This document shows, piece by piece, positions 17,311-26,635 of a DNA stretch of 64,000 nt; the stretch's first letter is position 1, and each line of letters begins with the position of its first letter. The notes under the pieces are model-generated. The model was not told where the DNA came from and searched no databases. It worked only from the letters and a program-made list of their open reading frames with translations. Position numbers and translations under genes: made by a program. Source of the DNA: Singulisphaera acidiphila DSM 18658 (GTDB lineage Bacteria > Planctomycetota > Planctomycetia > Isosphaerales > Isosphaeraceae); NCBI RefSeq assembly GCF_000242455.2, contig NC_019892.1:6396744-6460743 (forward strand), given 5' to 3'.

Positions 17311-20300
17311 ATGAGCCTTCGATCCTGTCTCTGCCTGTTGATGATCGTCCTGACGACCTCCGCGTGTCAGGGCGAGCCAGACGCTGGGAATCGCCTGACA
17401 TACCTCGAGGAGATCGATCCCTATCCGGTCGGTCTCAAATTTCCCAAGCTCATCACTCCTCAATGGGTGGGCGAAGACGGGGTTGAGGCCGTCGTCGTCC
17501 TGGCGGCCGACGACCTGAACGAGAACACGGCGCTCTACGAGGCCTACCTCCGGCCGATCCTCGACCGGCTCAAGCAGATTGACGGTCGGGCTGGCCTAAG
17601 CATCATGACCTGCAAGGCCAACGGCGCTGACCCCAGAGTCCAGGCCTGGCTCGCCGAAGGGGTCAACCTCGACGTTCACACCCTGACCCATCCTTGCCCG
17701 TTGCTCCAGAAGGACAACCTCGCGGCGGCCCAGCACGAGGTGCACGGCGGTGTCGACCTCTTGAACGGGATTCGCGGCAACAAGCCGGTGGCGTTCCGGA
17801 TGCCTTGTTGCGACTCGCAGAACACCCCCAGCCCCCGGTTCTATGCCGAGATCTTCAACAAGACCAGTCCCGGCCGCAACTTTCTGACCATCGACTCGTC
17901 GGTCTTCCAACTCTTCACGCCCGACGATCCATCGCTGCCGCGCGAGCTGGTGCAGGATCCCGACGGCCGTGAGCGGTTCCGCAAGTACATCCCATTCTCA
18001 TCATTCACGAACTACGTGGAGAACTACCCCTATCCCTACGTGATCGGCAAACTCTGCTGGGAGTTCCCGTGCAGCGTTCCGAGCGACTGGGAAGCGCAGC
18101 ACCTTCAGCAGCCGAACAACCCGAAAACGGTTGAAGACATGAAGGCTGCTATTGATGCCGTGGTCATGAAACAAGGCGTCTTCAACCTGGTCTTTCACCC
18201 GCACGGCTGGATCAAGTCGGAGCAGGTCGTCGAGTTGATCGACCACGTCGTGGCCAAGCACGGCAAGAAGGTCAAGTTCCTTAATTTTCGCGAAGCCCAA
18301 GAGCGACTCGACAAGAACCTGCTCGGTGGGCATCCACTCCGGGCTTCTGATGGCCGGGATAACGGCGTGCGCGTGCTCGATGTCGATAACGACGGGTATA
18401 TGGATGTGGTGATCGGCAACTCCAAGTCCCAACTCACCCGGATTTGGGAGCCGAGCAAGAAACGATGGTCACTGACCAAGTTTCCTGGGTCGCTTGTCGA
18501 CGACGGCCCCAACGGGGTTCCCCAACAGCGGGGGGTCTTCGGTCGCTTTGACTCTGACGGCCGAGCCGCCGTCATTGCCGCCTTTCATGAGCATCAGCCG
18601 GCGGCCATTCAGCGATTTGTGGGGGGAGGCCAAGCGGTCGACTTCGTAGGAGCGTCGGCTCCGGTCGACCCCTCCACGCTACCCGCTGGGTGGGAACGCG
18701 ACCTGCAACTCAGCCAGGGGCTCGAGGCCATCTCCGGTCGATCCACCGGCCTGCCCCAGGGGCTTCGGCTTCGCGATCTCAACGGCGACGGGCGTTGCGA
18801 GATCATCCTGAGCAATGATGCCGACAATTTGGTCCTGGCGTGGTCCCCCGCCCAACAACAGGGGGGCAGCACGTCGGCTTGGAAACCCCTGGATTTCCGG
18901 CTGCCGCCAGGGGCTCAGGTGGCCGATCGGGAGGGAGGCGATGGCGGCTTGCGGTTTGCGGACCTGGATGAAGATGGCTACGACGACCTTGTCTTTTCCC
19001 ACTCGCCTTTTCACAAGAAGCAGGCCGATTCACCTGCGACGATTCCTGATTACGGTCTCTCCCTCTTTGAATCCATGACCAAAGGCTGGTCACGTGATGT
19101 CTTGAAGGGACAAAGAGGGGACGTTTCTGCGCTTCCCTTGATCGCTCAAGCAGGAATGAACCAGGGGATGTGGATCCATTCCCGTCATCTCTGGTGGCAG
19201 AACGAGGCGACCGCCAAGCTCCCCAACCTTGTCGATCGCCGCGCTTTCAACGACCTCCTTCAAGGGGTTGAGTCCAAAGCCAAATCCCCCGAGGCCTCGC
19301 GGCGATCGATTCGGGTCAATCCCGGATTTACCGTTGAGCTTGTCGCCAGTGAGCCGTTGGTGGAAGACCCGATCGCCTTCGATTGGGGGGCCGACGGCCG
19401 GCTCTGGGTTCTCGAGATGGGGGACTATCCGCTCGGCCGCGACGGCAAGGGGAAAGCTGGGGGCGTTGTCCGGACGCTCGAAGACAAGGACGGCGATGGC
19501 CGGTACGACAAAGCAACCCTCTTTCTCGATGGCCTTGCGATTCCGAGTGGTCTTCTCCCCTGGCGCAATGGGGTTCTGATCGCTTGCGCTCCCGACATTC
19601 TCTATGTTGAAGACCGCGACGGTGACGGCAAGGCCGATCACCGCGAGGTTCTCTTCACCGGTTTTCGCGAGGGGAACCCGCAGCACCGGCTCAATGGGTT
19701 TGAGCTTGGTCTCGACGGCTGGGTCTACGGGGCGAACGGCGACAGCGGCGGTGAGATCCGCTCGATCAAAACGGGGGCGATTGTCAGCATCAACGGCCGC
19801 GACTTCCGGTTCCGGCCCGACGACGGCCGGTTCGAGGCCGAGAGCGGCCAGACGCAGTACGGCCGGCATCGCGACGACTGGGGAAACTGGTTTGGCAACA
19901 GTAATCCGATCTGGGCGTGGCACTATGTGCTCGCGGACTCTGACCTCCGCCGCAATCCCCAGTTCGCCGTGCCTGACACGAGGCAGATCCTCGAGTCGGA
20001 CAACAAGCTTTACCCCCTGAGCCGGACCTTGGCCCGGTTCAATGAACCGCATTCGGCCAACCGGGTCACCTCGGCCAACAGTCCCACTCCGTATCGCGAC
20101 GACCTTTTCGGACGGCACTTCGAGAGTAGCCTCTTCGCCAGTGATCCGGTTCACAACCTCGTCCACCGGATGATCCTCGAACCGGATGGAGCGACGTTCC
20201 TCGGTAAACGAGGACCCGACGAGGCGGAACGCGAGTTCCTCGCCTCGGCCGATAACTGGACCCGCCCCACGATGCTCAAGACGGGGCCCGACGGAGCGCT

Positions 20301-22557
20301 CTGGATCGCCGATATGTACCGCGCGGTGATCGAGCACCCTGAATGGATCCCCGACGATTGGGAAGCGAAGCTCGATCTTCGCGCCGGCAGCGAGCAAGGC
20401 CGGATTTATCGCGTCTTCCCGGTCGAGAAGAGGCCCCGGCCGATCACTCGGCTCGATCGATTCGATACCGTGGGGCTGGTCGCCGCGCTTGACAGTCCGA
20501 ACGGCTGGCAGCGCGACACCGCGCAGCGGCTCTTGCTCCACAAGGGAGACCGAGCCGCCGCTGGGCCTCTGCGCGACCTCGCGGCCAAAAGCAGCCGGCC
20601 CAAGACCCGTTTGCAAGCGCTCTGGACCTTGCAAACGCTCGAGGAGCTGACTGTGCCGGCCGTGATCGGAGCCCTGTCCGACCCGCATCCGCAAGTGCGT
20701 CGTAATGCGATCAAGGCGGGTTCAGTGCTGCTCAAGTCCGCTCCCGAACTGGGTGAAGCGATGCTCCGCCTGACCGGTGATCCCGATCCCCAGGTCCGGT
20801 TCCAGCTTGCCTTGAGCCTTGGAGATTGGAGTGACCCGCGCGCAGGGCGTGCCCTGGCAACCCTGATTCAGCGCGATCCGAACGATCGCTGGCTCCGCGC
20901 GGCGGTGCTCAGCTCGGCCGCCCCGCATGTCGGCTCGATCATCGCCGCACTCTTTGAGAATGCGAAGGACGAGGCTCCCTCCACGGCGATCCTCGACCCG
21001 CTGTTCGCCCTGGCTGCGACCGCAAAGGAGCGGGAAGGTCTCGCGTCCCTGGTCGAGACCTTGAGCACTCCGGCGGGGCAGGGGGGGCAATTTGCTCCTT
21101 GGCAGTTCTCGGCCCTGGCAAGCTTACTCGATGCCTCGGTTCGCGCCCGAAAGCCCGTCGCTGAGGCCGACCTGAAGCGATTCGAGAAGATTCGGGAGGC
21201 GGCTCGTGCTCTTGCTGGCGATGACAAGGCCGGTGAGGAGGACCGACTTGCAGCGGTCCGGTTGCTTGGCCGCGACAAGGAGTCGCAGAGTTTGGACCGC
21301 CCTCGGCTCGTAGGACTGCTTCGTCCCCAAGTCTCCGGAGCCCTTCAGCAGGCCGCCGTCGCCGCCCTCAGTCGCGGAGATGATCCGCAAGTCCCCACGA
21401 TCCTGATTGACGGCTGGAAAGGACATTCCCCCCAACTCCGAACCGCGATCCTCGACACGCTTCTCAGCCGTGACCCTTGGACCAAGATTCTGCTCTTCTC
21501 GCTCGAGGACACCTGCCTGCCCCCCGCTGAGATTGGGCCGACGCATCGTCGCAGGCTTTTGAGCCACCGGGATGCCGCGCTCAAGGCCCGCGCCGAGGCC
21601 GTTTTCTCACGCGAGACGAGCACTCGGCAAGAGGTCATCGCCGCCTACCAGACGGCCACGACCTTGCCAGGCAATGCAGCCACTGGTGCCGCTTTGTTCA
21701 AGAAAGTTTGTGCGACCTGCCATCGGGTTGGCCAGGAAGGGGCTGAGGTTGGTCCTGACCTCGCGGCCTTGACGGACAAATCGCCTGGGGCCCTCCTGGT
21801 GGCGATCCTCGACCCTAACCGGGCCCTGGAAGCGAAGTACGCCAACTTCACGGTTCAGACGACCGACGGGCGGGTCTTGACTGGCCTGATCGCCAGCGAA
21901 ACCGCCACGGCCGTGACTCTCAGACGCCAGGAAGGGAAGGAAGACGTCCTGCTCCGTGCCGAGATCGACGAGATCGCGGCGTCCGGTCAATCCCTGATGC
22001 CCGAAGGGTTGGAGAAGGACCTCAAGCCGCAGGATGTCGCCGACTTGCTCGCCTTCTTGGGGGCAGTGGGGCCGCCGCCGAAGCAGGTGGAGGGGAACCG
22101 GCCGGAACGAGTGACCCCGGGGGCCGACGGAACGATCGCCCTCCGGGCCGAGACGGCTGAGCTCTATGGAGATACACTCACGTTCGAGGCCAAGCACAAG
22201 AATCTGGGTTATTGGGGACGCCCCAGCGATCGCGCGGTCTGGAAATTCGTGAGCGAGCGGCCTGGCCGCTACCGCGTCTGGATCGACTGGGCGTGCGACA
22301 ATGACTCGGCGGGCAACTCGCTCCTGCTCGAACTCGGCAGCCAGCGACTCGAGCACCCCGTCACGGGGACGGGCGACTGGGACACGTATCAATCGGCCGA
22401 CATCGGTGAAGTGACGCTCACCCCCGGTGCCCACCGGCTCGAGCTTCACTCCGCAGGCCCGGTCAAAGGGGCCTTGCTCGATCTCCGCTCGGTCGAGCTT
22501 CGGCCGGTTCCGGACCCCGCGAAGCCAACCACGCCGGGCTCCTGCTGCAACCCTTAA
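17311..22557 (+). CDS. Giant multidomain lipoprotein: deacetylase-like, FG-GAP, PVC dehydrogenase, HEAT, cytochrome c, CBM
   Basis: 1,748 residues. Start at 17311 (GAGGAG 7 bases upstream) is preferred over a GTG at 17212. The signal peptide ends in a lipobox (TSAC). Order: about 30-340, a NodB/polysaccharide-deacetylase-like domain (HTLTHPCP, AFRMPCC, LVFHPHGW); 345-600, FG-GAP/VCBS-type repeats with DxDxDG loops; 665-1040, a PVC membrane-bound-dehydrogenase beta-propeller (NPGFTVELVASEPLVEDP start, GLAIPSGLLPW); 1050-1440, HEAT-like repeats; 1455-1585, a cytochrome c domain with CATCH at 1467-1471 and a likely Met ligand in SLMPEG; 1607-1743, a beta-sandwich CBM-like end. It probably oxidises a carbohydrate in the periplasm and passes electrons through its own haem. 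The deacetylase-like and CBM parts are unusual additions. Apparently single-gene unit. Confidence 0.88.
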   Translation: MSLRSCLCLLMIVLTTSACQGEPDAGNRLTYLEEIDPYPVGLKFPKLITPQWVGEDGVEAVVVLAADDLNENTALYEAYLRPILDRLKQIDGRAGLSIMTCKANGADPRVQAWLAEGVNLDVHTLTHPCPLLQKDNLAAAQHEVHGGVDLLNGIRGNKPVAFRMPCCDSQNTPSPRFYAEIFNKTSPGRNFLTIDSSVFQLFTPDDPSLPRELVQDPDGRERFRKYIPFSSFTNYVENYPYPYVIGKLCWEFPCSVPSDWEAQHLQQPNNPKTVEDMKAAIDAVVMKQGVFNLVFHPHGWIKSEQVVELIDHVVAKHGKKVKFLNFREAQERLDKNLLGGHPLRASDGRDNGVRVLDVDNDGYMDVVIGNSKSQLTRIWEPSKKRWSLTKFPGSLVDDGPNGVPQQRGVFGRFDSDGRAAVIAAFHEHQPAAIQRFVGGGQAVDFVGASAPVDPSTLPAGWERDLQLSQGLEAISGRSTGLPQGLRLRDLNGDGRCEIILSNDADNLVLAWSPAQQQGGSTSAWKPLDFRLPPGAQVADREGGDGGLRFADLDEDGYDDLVFSHSPFHKKQADSPATIPDYGLSLFESMTKGWSRDVLKGQRGDVSALPLIAQAGMNQGMWIHSRHLWWQNEATAKLPNLVDRRAFNDLLQGVESKAKSPEASRRSIRVNPGFTVELVASEPLVEDPIAFDWGADGRLWVLEMGDYPLGRDGKGKAGGVVRTLEDKDGDGRYDKATLFLDGLAIPSGLLPWRNGVLIACAPDILYVEDRDGDGKADHREVLFTGFREGNPQHRLNGFELGLDGWVYGANGDSGGEIRSIKTGAIVSINGRDFRFRPDDGRFEAESGQTQYGRHRDDWGNWFGNSNPIWAWHYVLADSDLRRNPQFAVPDTRQILESDNKLYPLSRTLARFNEPHSANRVTSANSPTPYRDDLFGRHFESSLFASDPVHNLVHRMILEPDGATFLGKRGPDEAEREFLASADNWTRPTMLKTGPDGALWIADMYRAVIEHPEWIPDDWEAKLDLRAGSEQGRIYRVFPVEKRPRPITRLDRFDTVGLVAALDSPNGWQRDTAQRLLLHKGDRAAAGPLRDLAAKSSRPKTRLQALWTLQTLEELTVPAVIGALSDPHPQVRRNAIKAGSVLLKSAPELGEAMLRLTGDPDPQVRFQLALSLGDWSDPRAGRALATLIQRDPNDRWLRAAVLSSAAPHVGSIIAALFENAKDEAPSTAILDPLFALAATAKEREGLASLVETLSTPAGQGGQFAPWQFSALASLLDASVRARKPVAEADLKRFEKIREAARALAGDDKAGEEDRLAAVRLLGRDKESQSLDRPRLVGLLRPQVSGALQQAAVAALSRGDDPQVPTILIDGWKGHSPQLRTAILDTLLSRDPWTKILLFSLEDTCLPPAEIGPTHRRRLLSHRDAALKARAEAVFSRETSTRQEVIAAYQTATTLPGNAATGAALFKKVCATCHRVGQEGAEVGPDLAALTDKSPGALLVAILDPNRALEAKYANFTVQTTDGRVLTGLIASETATAVTLRRQEGKEDVLLRAEIDEIAASGQSLMPEGLEKDLKPQDVADLLAFLGAVGPPPKQVEGNRPERVTPGADGTIALRAETAELYGDTLTFEAKHKNLGYWGRPSDRAVWKFVSERPGRYRVWIDWACDNDSAGNSLLLELGSQRLEHPVTGTGDWDTYQSADIGEVTLTPGAHRLELHSAGPVKGALLDLRSVELRPVPDPAKPTTPGSCCNP

Positions 22558-22669
22558 CCCTTAGGGCGAGCTACCGCCGTCTTTGTCGAATTCGGTCTGG
22601 GCGCGTGTTCTCTGCCTGGCTCACGGGTTAAGTCCAATCCGTGGTCCCAGGGCCATGCTCGGGCTGACT

Positions 22670-22692
22670 TTGTCGCTCGGCTGGAGCGACAA
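22670..22692 (+). other. 9-bp hairpin after the multidomain lipoprotein gene
   Basis: TTGTCGCTC and GAGCGACAA around a five-base loop, 113 bases after the stop at 22557. There is no T-run, so it may stabilise the 3' end rather than terminate. The rest of the 22558-22829 gap shows no gene. Confidence 0.35.
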
Positions 22693-22829
22693 CCGGTGGG
22701 TGGATACACCATTCATCGGCAACCTTCTCGAACCACGACGCACAAAGCCTTCTCGCACAGGAATCATGATACTCTGCGTTTCTACGCCTGAGTTGATAAG
22801 TGTTTGATGGAAAACGAAGAGGGTGCTCC

Positions 22830-24251
22830 ATGCCTCCGACCCCCGAGCTCGATGTCAGACCGCTTGCCGCCTCGCTTTTCCTCCTGCCGATCAAGACGCG
22901 GGTTCCCCTGAAGTTTGGACCTGAGATCACGACTGAAGTCACCTGCGCCCGCGTTCGCCTGACGGTCAGTGCGGCCTCAGGTCGTGAGGCTGTCGGTTGG
23001 GGTGAGACTCCGCTCAGCGTCCAATGGGTCTGGCCGAGTGCGCTCTCGTACGAGGCGAGGCTCGAGACCTTGAAGCGGTTCACCGTGCTGCTGGTGGATG
23101 CCTGGACCTGCTTCGAAGAGACGGGGCACCCGCTTGAAGTCGGCCATGCATTTCAGAAGCAGGTGCTTCCGGGGCTGCTCGAGGCCATCAACGCAGAGCG
23201 TGGACCGGACGCCGAGCCGATGCCCTGGCTGGCAGCCCTGGTCTGCTGCTCGGCGTTCGACCTGGCGCTTCATGACGCCTATGGCGTCCTGCACGGTGTG
23301 CCGACTTATCAGACCTATAATAAGTCGTTCATGAATTACGACCTCTCACGCTATCTGACGCCCGCCCAAGGGACCGACATTTCCTTCGTGGGGAAGTATC
23401 CCGAAGACTTCTTTGCATCCCCCCCGGCAAAGACGCTCCCGGCGTGGCACCTGGTCGGCGGGAAGGACCCGCTGGACCCGTCGGAATTGACCGGCGAGGA
23501 GCCCGACGATGGCTATCCTGTGCTCTTGCGCGACTGGATTCAGCGTGATGGGCTCAATTGCCTCAAGGTCAAGCTGCGGGGCGACGACTACGCGTGGGAC
23601 TATGACCGGCTGGTCAAGGTGGGCCAGATCGCCATCGAAGAACAGGTGGATTGGCTGACTGCCGACTTCAACTGTACGGTCGACGACCCGAGTTACGTGA
23701 ACCGGATTCTCGACCAGTTGGTTGAGGAATACCCGCGGCTTTACGGGATGATCCTCTACGTCGAGCAACCGTTCCCCTACGAGCTCGAAACCCATCGGAT
23801 CGATGTCCACAGCGTCTCCGCGCGGAAACCGCTGTTCATGGACGAGAGCGCGCATGACTGGCACTTGGTCCGGCTCGGCCGGTCCCTGGGCTGGACCGGG
23901 GTTGCCTTAAAGACCTGCAAGACGCAGACGGGCGCCTTGCTCAGCCTCTGCTGGGCTCGCGCCCACGGGATGACCTTGATGGTGCAGGACCTGAGCAATC
24001 CCATGCTGGCTCAAGTACCTCACGTCCTCCTCGCGGCTCACGCCGGGACGATCATGGGCGTCGAGACAAACGGCATGCAGTACTACCCTGAGGCCTCGCT
24101 GCCTGAGTCCACGGTTCATCCCGGCCTCTATCGACGCCAGGGTGGGGTACTCGACCTCTCAACGCTGAACGGTCCCGGATTCGGCTATCGGCTCGATGCG
24201 ATTCCACGTGATTTGCCTGCCTCAGCCGCGGAGAGCCGTTGGATTGGGTAG
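22830..24251 (+). CDS. Enolase-superfamily enzyme, muconate-lactonizing-type
   Basis: 473 residues from the ATG at 22830 (GAGGG upstream); a GTG at 22800 would add ten residues. Cytoplasmic barrel enzyme that abstracts a proton alpha to a carboxylate using a bound Mg2+. The N-terminal capping domain is followed by the barrel: the KxK motif (LKVKLRGDD, about 249-257), first metal-ligand candidate Asp in LTADFNC, Glu in YVEQPFP, Asp/Glu in LFMDES, and a Lys in VALKTCKTQTG. The KxK plus late Lys pattern points to the MLE/dipeptide-epimerase/o-succinylbenzoate-synthase group rather than mandelate racemase. An insert near 165-230 makes it longer than the usual 370 residues. Substrate unknown; neighbours give no pathway. 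Confidence 0.82.
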   Translation: MPPTPELDVRPLAASLFLLPIKTRVPLKFGPEITTEVTCARVRLTVSAASGREAVGWGETPLSVQWVWPSALSYEARLETLKRFTVLLVDAWTCFEETGHPLEVGHAFQKQVLPGLLEAINAERGPDAEPMPWLAALVCCSAFDLALHDAYGVLHGVPTYQTYNKSFMNYDLSRYLTPAQGTDISFVGKYPEDFFASPPAKTLPAWHLVGGKDPLDPSELTGEEPDDGYPVLLRDWIQRDGLNCLKVKLRGDDYAWDYDRLVKVGQIAIEEQVDWLTADFNCTVDDPSYVNRILDQLVEEYPRLYGMILYVEQPFPYELETHRIDVHSVSARKPLFMDESAHDWHLVRLGRSLGWTGVALKTCKTQTGALLSLCWARAHGMTLMVQDLSNPMLAQVPHVLLAAHAGTIMGVETNGMQYYPEASLPESTVHPGLYRRQGGVLDLSTLNGPGFGYRLDAIPRDLPASAAESRWIG

Positions 24252-24364
24252 CCGATGGAGACACTCGGAAAAACTCTGACTTTGACTGCACTTTTCAGGA
24301 GGCACGGAGAGCGAGGCCTCTTTGTCGCTCGTTCCACGAACCAGGTAGGTCGTGTCCTCCCCAT

Positions 24365-24393
24365 AAAAAACGAACTCCCCGAGGTCGGGGAGT
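24365..24393 (-). terminator. Terminator of the DUF1559/lipoprotein pair
   Basis: Perfect stem ACTCCCCGA/TCGGGGAGT (24374-24382 and 24385-24393) followed on the minus strand by TTCGTTTTTTATG, a six-T run. It lies 34 bases after the small lipoprotein stop at 24428 and may also stop transcription from the plus-strand gene ending at 24251. Confidence 0.85.
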
Positions 24394-24427
24394 CGCGTTT
24401 CAAATCCTGTCCGGGTAAGGCTGATGC

Positions 24428-24625
24428 TTACGACTTCTTAGCCGGTGCCTTCTTGATGGGGCCGGGGGCCATCCCGCCGCCTCCCATGAGCTTTTTCGCT
24501 TCCGCAGCTGCGGCACCGGGGTCTTTCTGCTGTGGGGTTGGTTCGGAACTTGCGCCGCCCCCATCGCAACCCATGACGAAGCCGGCGAGAAACATTGTCG
24601 CGATCGAGCGTCTCAGTCGTTTCAT
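24428..24625 (-). CDS. Small lipoprotein
   Basis: 65 residues. A positively charged start (MKRLRRS), hydrophobic stretch and lipobox FVMGC with Cys20 mark a type II signal peptide. The mature part of about 46 residues is low in complexity: Gly/Ser, Glu/Pro/Gln, then Lys/Ala and a GGGGMAPGP segment, ending KKAPAKKS. No recognised domain. It sits 66 bases after the DUF1559 gene on the same strand and before a strong terminator, so the two are almost surely co-transcribed. Tiny lipoproteins next to DUF1559 genes are a pattern I associate with planctomycetes; role unknown. Confidence 0.75.
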   Translation of the reverse strand: MKRLRRSIATMFLAGFVMGCDGGGASSEPTPQQKDPGAAAAEAKKLMGGGGMAPGPIKKAPAKKS

Positions 24626-24691
24626 TGACGTTAGCCCCTGCCGATAACTCGGAAACGAAACGGATCTTGCCAGGGTTGGGTGATTTGCCGA

Positions 24692-25792
24692 TCAGTACGC
24701 GTCGGCGCTGATCACTTCACCAAGGTTCCGGCTTCCAATCGCCCACCACGTCTGTTGGTTGATCGAGTCCTTGATGAACTTGACCGAGCCGTCGGCCATG
24801 GTCATGTTGACGCCACCGGAATGATTGCTCGTCGCCGAGATCAAATCGACGAGGCTGCCCGGAGGAGCTCCTACGTGGCAGGAGAGACCATTGGGCGTGT
24901 TGAAGTGATTATAGGTATTGAACCGCAGGGTTCCCGCATGGGACCCGGCCCATGAGGCGCCGTTGATCCATGTGGCGTTAACGAGGCCTGCCGTGTCGGT
25001 CGTGCCCGGAAGACTCTTGCATTGGCTGAGGGCCGCCTGCGTCATGCCGCCGTCGCCCGCATCGAGGTTCACCGGCCCTGCGATCTTGTAGGTCACACGC
25101 TTCGCCAGAGACGACGTGACGGGCACATTCTCTTGATTGTCGCTGCTCAATCCAATCAGCTTTTCGCTGAACAGCGCCGTGTTCGAGGTGCCGTCGGTCA
25201 CGCTCTCAAAACCGAACGATCCCATATTCGAGTTCACGTTGCACTGACAGTCCCCGACCATGGAATTCCCCATGGGGACGATCGTTCCACTCCAGCCTCG
25301 GATGGATCCGGGACCACCGAAGTTACCGGCGTAGCTGATCCACGAGTTGAAAGGACTGAAGGGCGATGTTTTCAGGCTTTCCGAGGGACAAACCAGCGAG
25401 TTGATCTTCACGGAAGAGACGGTCACGGAGTTGATCGGATCCTGGGCACCCCGGGAGAAGTTGGCTGCGTTGTAGATGGCCTGCTGCTCCATCATCGGGA
25501 GGATCATGACGGCCCAACCCAGGGGCCAGTCGCCTGTCGCAGGAACCATCGGGCCGATCGCCTCCGATTTGGTGAAGTTCGACATCAGCGGAGGCAAGAC
25601 GTTGTGCGTGGAGTGGTAATTGTGGACCGCCAACCCCAGTTGCTTCAGGTTGTTGACGCACTGGGAGCGTCGGGCCGCCTCGCGGGCCGCCTGAACGGCA
25701 GGGAGGAGCAAGGCGATCAGGACCGCGATGATGGCGATCACCACCAGCAGCTCAATCAATGTAAAACCGTAGCGACGAGCTCGCATAAGCAT
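24692..25792 (-). CDS. DUF1559 domain protein with prepilin-type N-terminus
   Basis: 366 residues. Begins with a type IV prepilin-like leader and helix: RRYGFTLIELLVVIAIIAVL, with Gly before Phe at the peptidase site and Glu at mature position +5, followed by AVQAAREAARRSQCVNNLKQ, the planctomycete DUF1559 signature. The main part is the beta-rich pseudopilin-like domain. The C-terminus has the H-X9-DG motif (NHSGGVNMTMADGSVKF, about residues 330-346). GGAG lies 5 bases before the ATG at 25792; a second in-frame ATG two codons later is possible. These proteins occur in many paralogues per planctomycete genome, with probable cell-surface or secretion roles that are not established. Followed by a small lipoprotein gene. 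Confidence 0.93.
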   Translation of the reverse strand: MLMRARRYGFTLIELLVVIAIIAVLIALLLPAVQAAREAARRSQCVNNLKQLGLAVHNYHSTHNVLPPLMSNFTKSEAIGPMVPATGDWPLGWAVMILPMMEQQAIYNAANFSRGAQDPINSVTVSSVKINSLVCPSESLKTSPFSPFNSWISYAGNFGGPGSIRGWSGTIVPMGNSMVGDCQCNVNSNMGSFGFESVTDGTSNTALFSEKLIGLSSDNQENVPVTSSLAKRVTYKIAGPVNLDAGDGGMTQAALSQCKSLPGTTDTAGLVNATWINGASWAGSHAGTLRFNTYNHFNTPNGLSCHVGAPPGSLVDLISATSNHSGGVNMTMADGSVKFIKDSINQQTWWAIGSRNLGEVISADAY

Positions 25793-25847
25793 CTATACTC
25801 CGAGTCGTGTGTAGTAATGAAAAAGAGAAGGGGGGAACTGATTTTCA

Positions 25848-25876
25848 AACTTACGCGATACGGGCCCGCTGTGCAA
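25848..25876 (-). promoter_or_regulatory. Possible promoter of the DUF1559 gene
   Basis: TTGCAC (25876-25871), 17-base spacer, TAAGTT (25853-25848) on the minus strand, 56 bases before the ATG. Motif match only. Confidence 0.3.
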
Positions 25877-26635
25877 GTCGCGATGCGGGTTTTCGCTTAA
25901 GAAACGGTCAAGATCCCTCAAATTCTGGCAGAAAGACTCGCATAAACCATCGGATCGCCGTGATGATAAGACATCAAAATCGCATCGAAACTGCATGTGC
26001 TGCGACTATGCACGCACGCTTTCGACATCTTTGAATCGAGATTGCTTACGACCGGGCCTGAATCTCGTGTCGGCGAAAATGGCTTCAGGGGCCGCTCAAG
26101 CCTCCCCGTACATTTCGCTGTACGCAGATATGATGCCTAGCTTTGGTTTTGTCCATAAATTGAGAGCGCGCCTTCAAGCGGTTGTCGCTTGGGATTGCCC
26201 ATCACGCTTGAGTGACGAGGGGCCAGCTTGGGACTCGAGCTTCTCTCTCCAGCCGGATGGTGCCCGAAACCGGTCTCCAACCCGCCGGCTCGCTTGCTCT
26301 TTGACTGACCGGAGAGTCCGTAACGCTTTGTTGGGAATGTTTCTGATCGTTGTTGAGAACTTTCACGACGGTCATGCCCCTGACGCAAGAATGGTCAGGG
26401 GAGGGCAGAATTCACCGTGACTTCTTCCGTCAGGGGGTGGAGGGGGTTGCAAATCGTTCTCTGTGGTCGTTCCTCGACCAGATTCGGAACGAACTCCGCG
26501 CATTCGAGATGTGTCGATCGGGAGCCTGGAGAACCGACCACTGTCTGCCCGAGAGTTTGGCGGGCTCGATAGAATAGTTGGTGTCGGCCCTGAATGGCCG
26601 GATGGTTCGATCTCAACATCACGGGGAGTTTATCA
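25877..26635. other. Long intergenic region between the DUF1559 and MFS genes
   Basis: About 760 bases with no convincing gene, in a window where gaps are usually below 300. The longest ORFs (25995-26420 plus, 26137-26388 minus) have Arg/Ser/Pro-rich composition and no ribosome site. A short inverted repeat GTAC-N8-GTAC lies near 26110. GC is lower at the DUF1559 side. It may hold regulatory sequence, a small RNA or a gene remnant; I cannot tell which. Confidence 0.4.

Noticed and set aside
19090..20694. 534-codon minus-strand ORF
   Set aside because: Antisense of the multidomain lipoprotein, which has a lipobox and known domains.
24394..24420. Sequence resembling a tRNA T-loop (TTTCAAATCC)
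   Set aside because: No acceptor, D or anticodon stem could be fitted around it; it follows a terminator hairpin.
25995..26420. 141-codon ORF in the long gap before the MFS gene
   Set aside because: No ribosome site, Arg/Ser-rich composition and overlapping frames on both strands; not protein-like.
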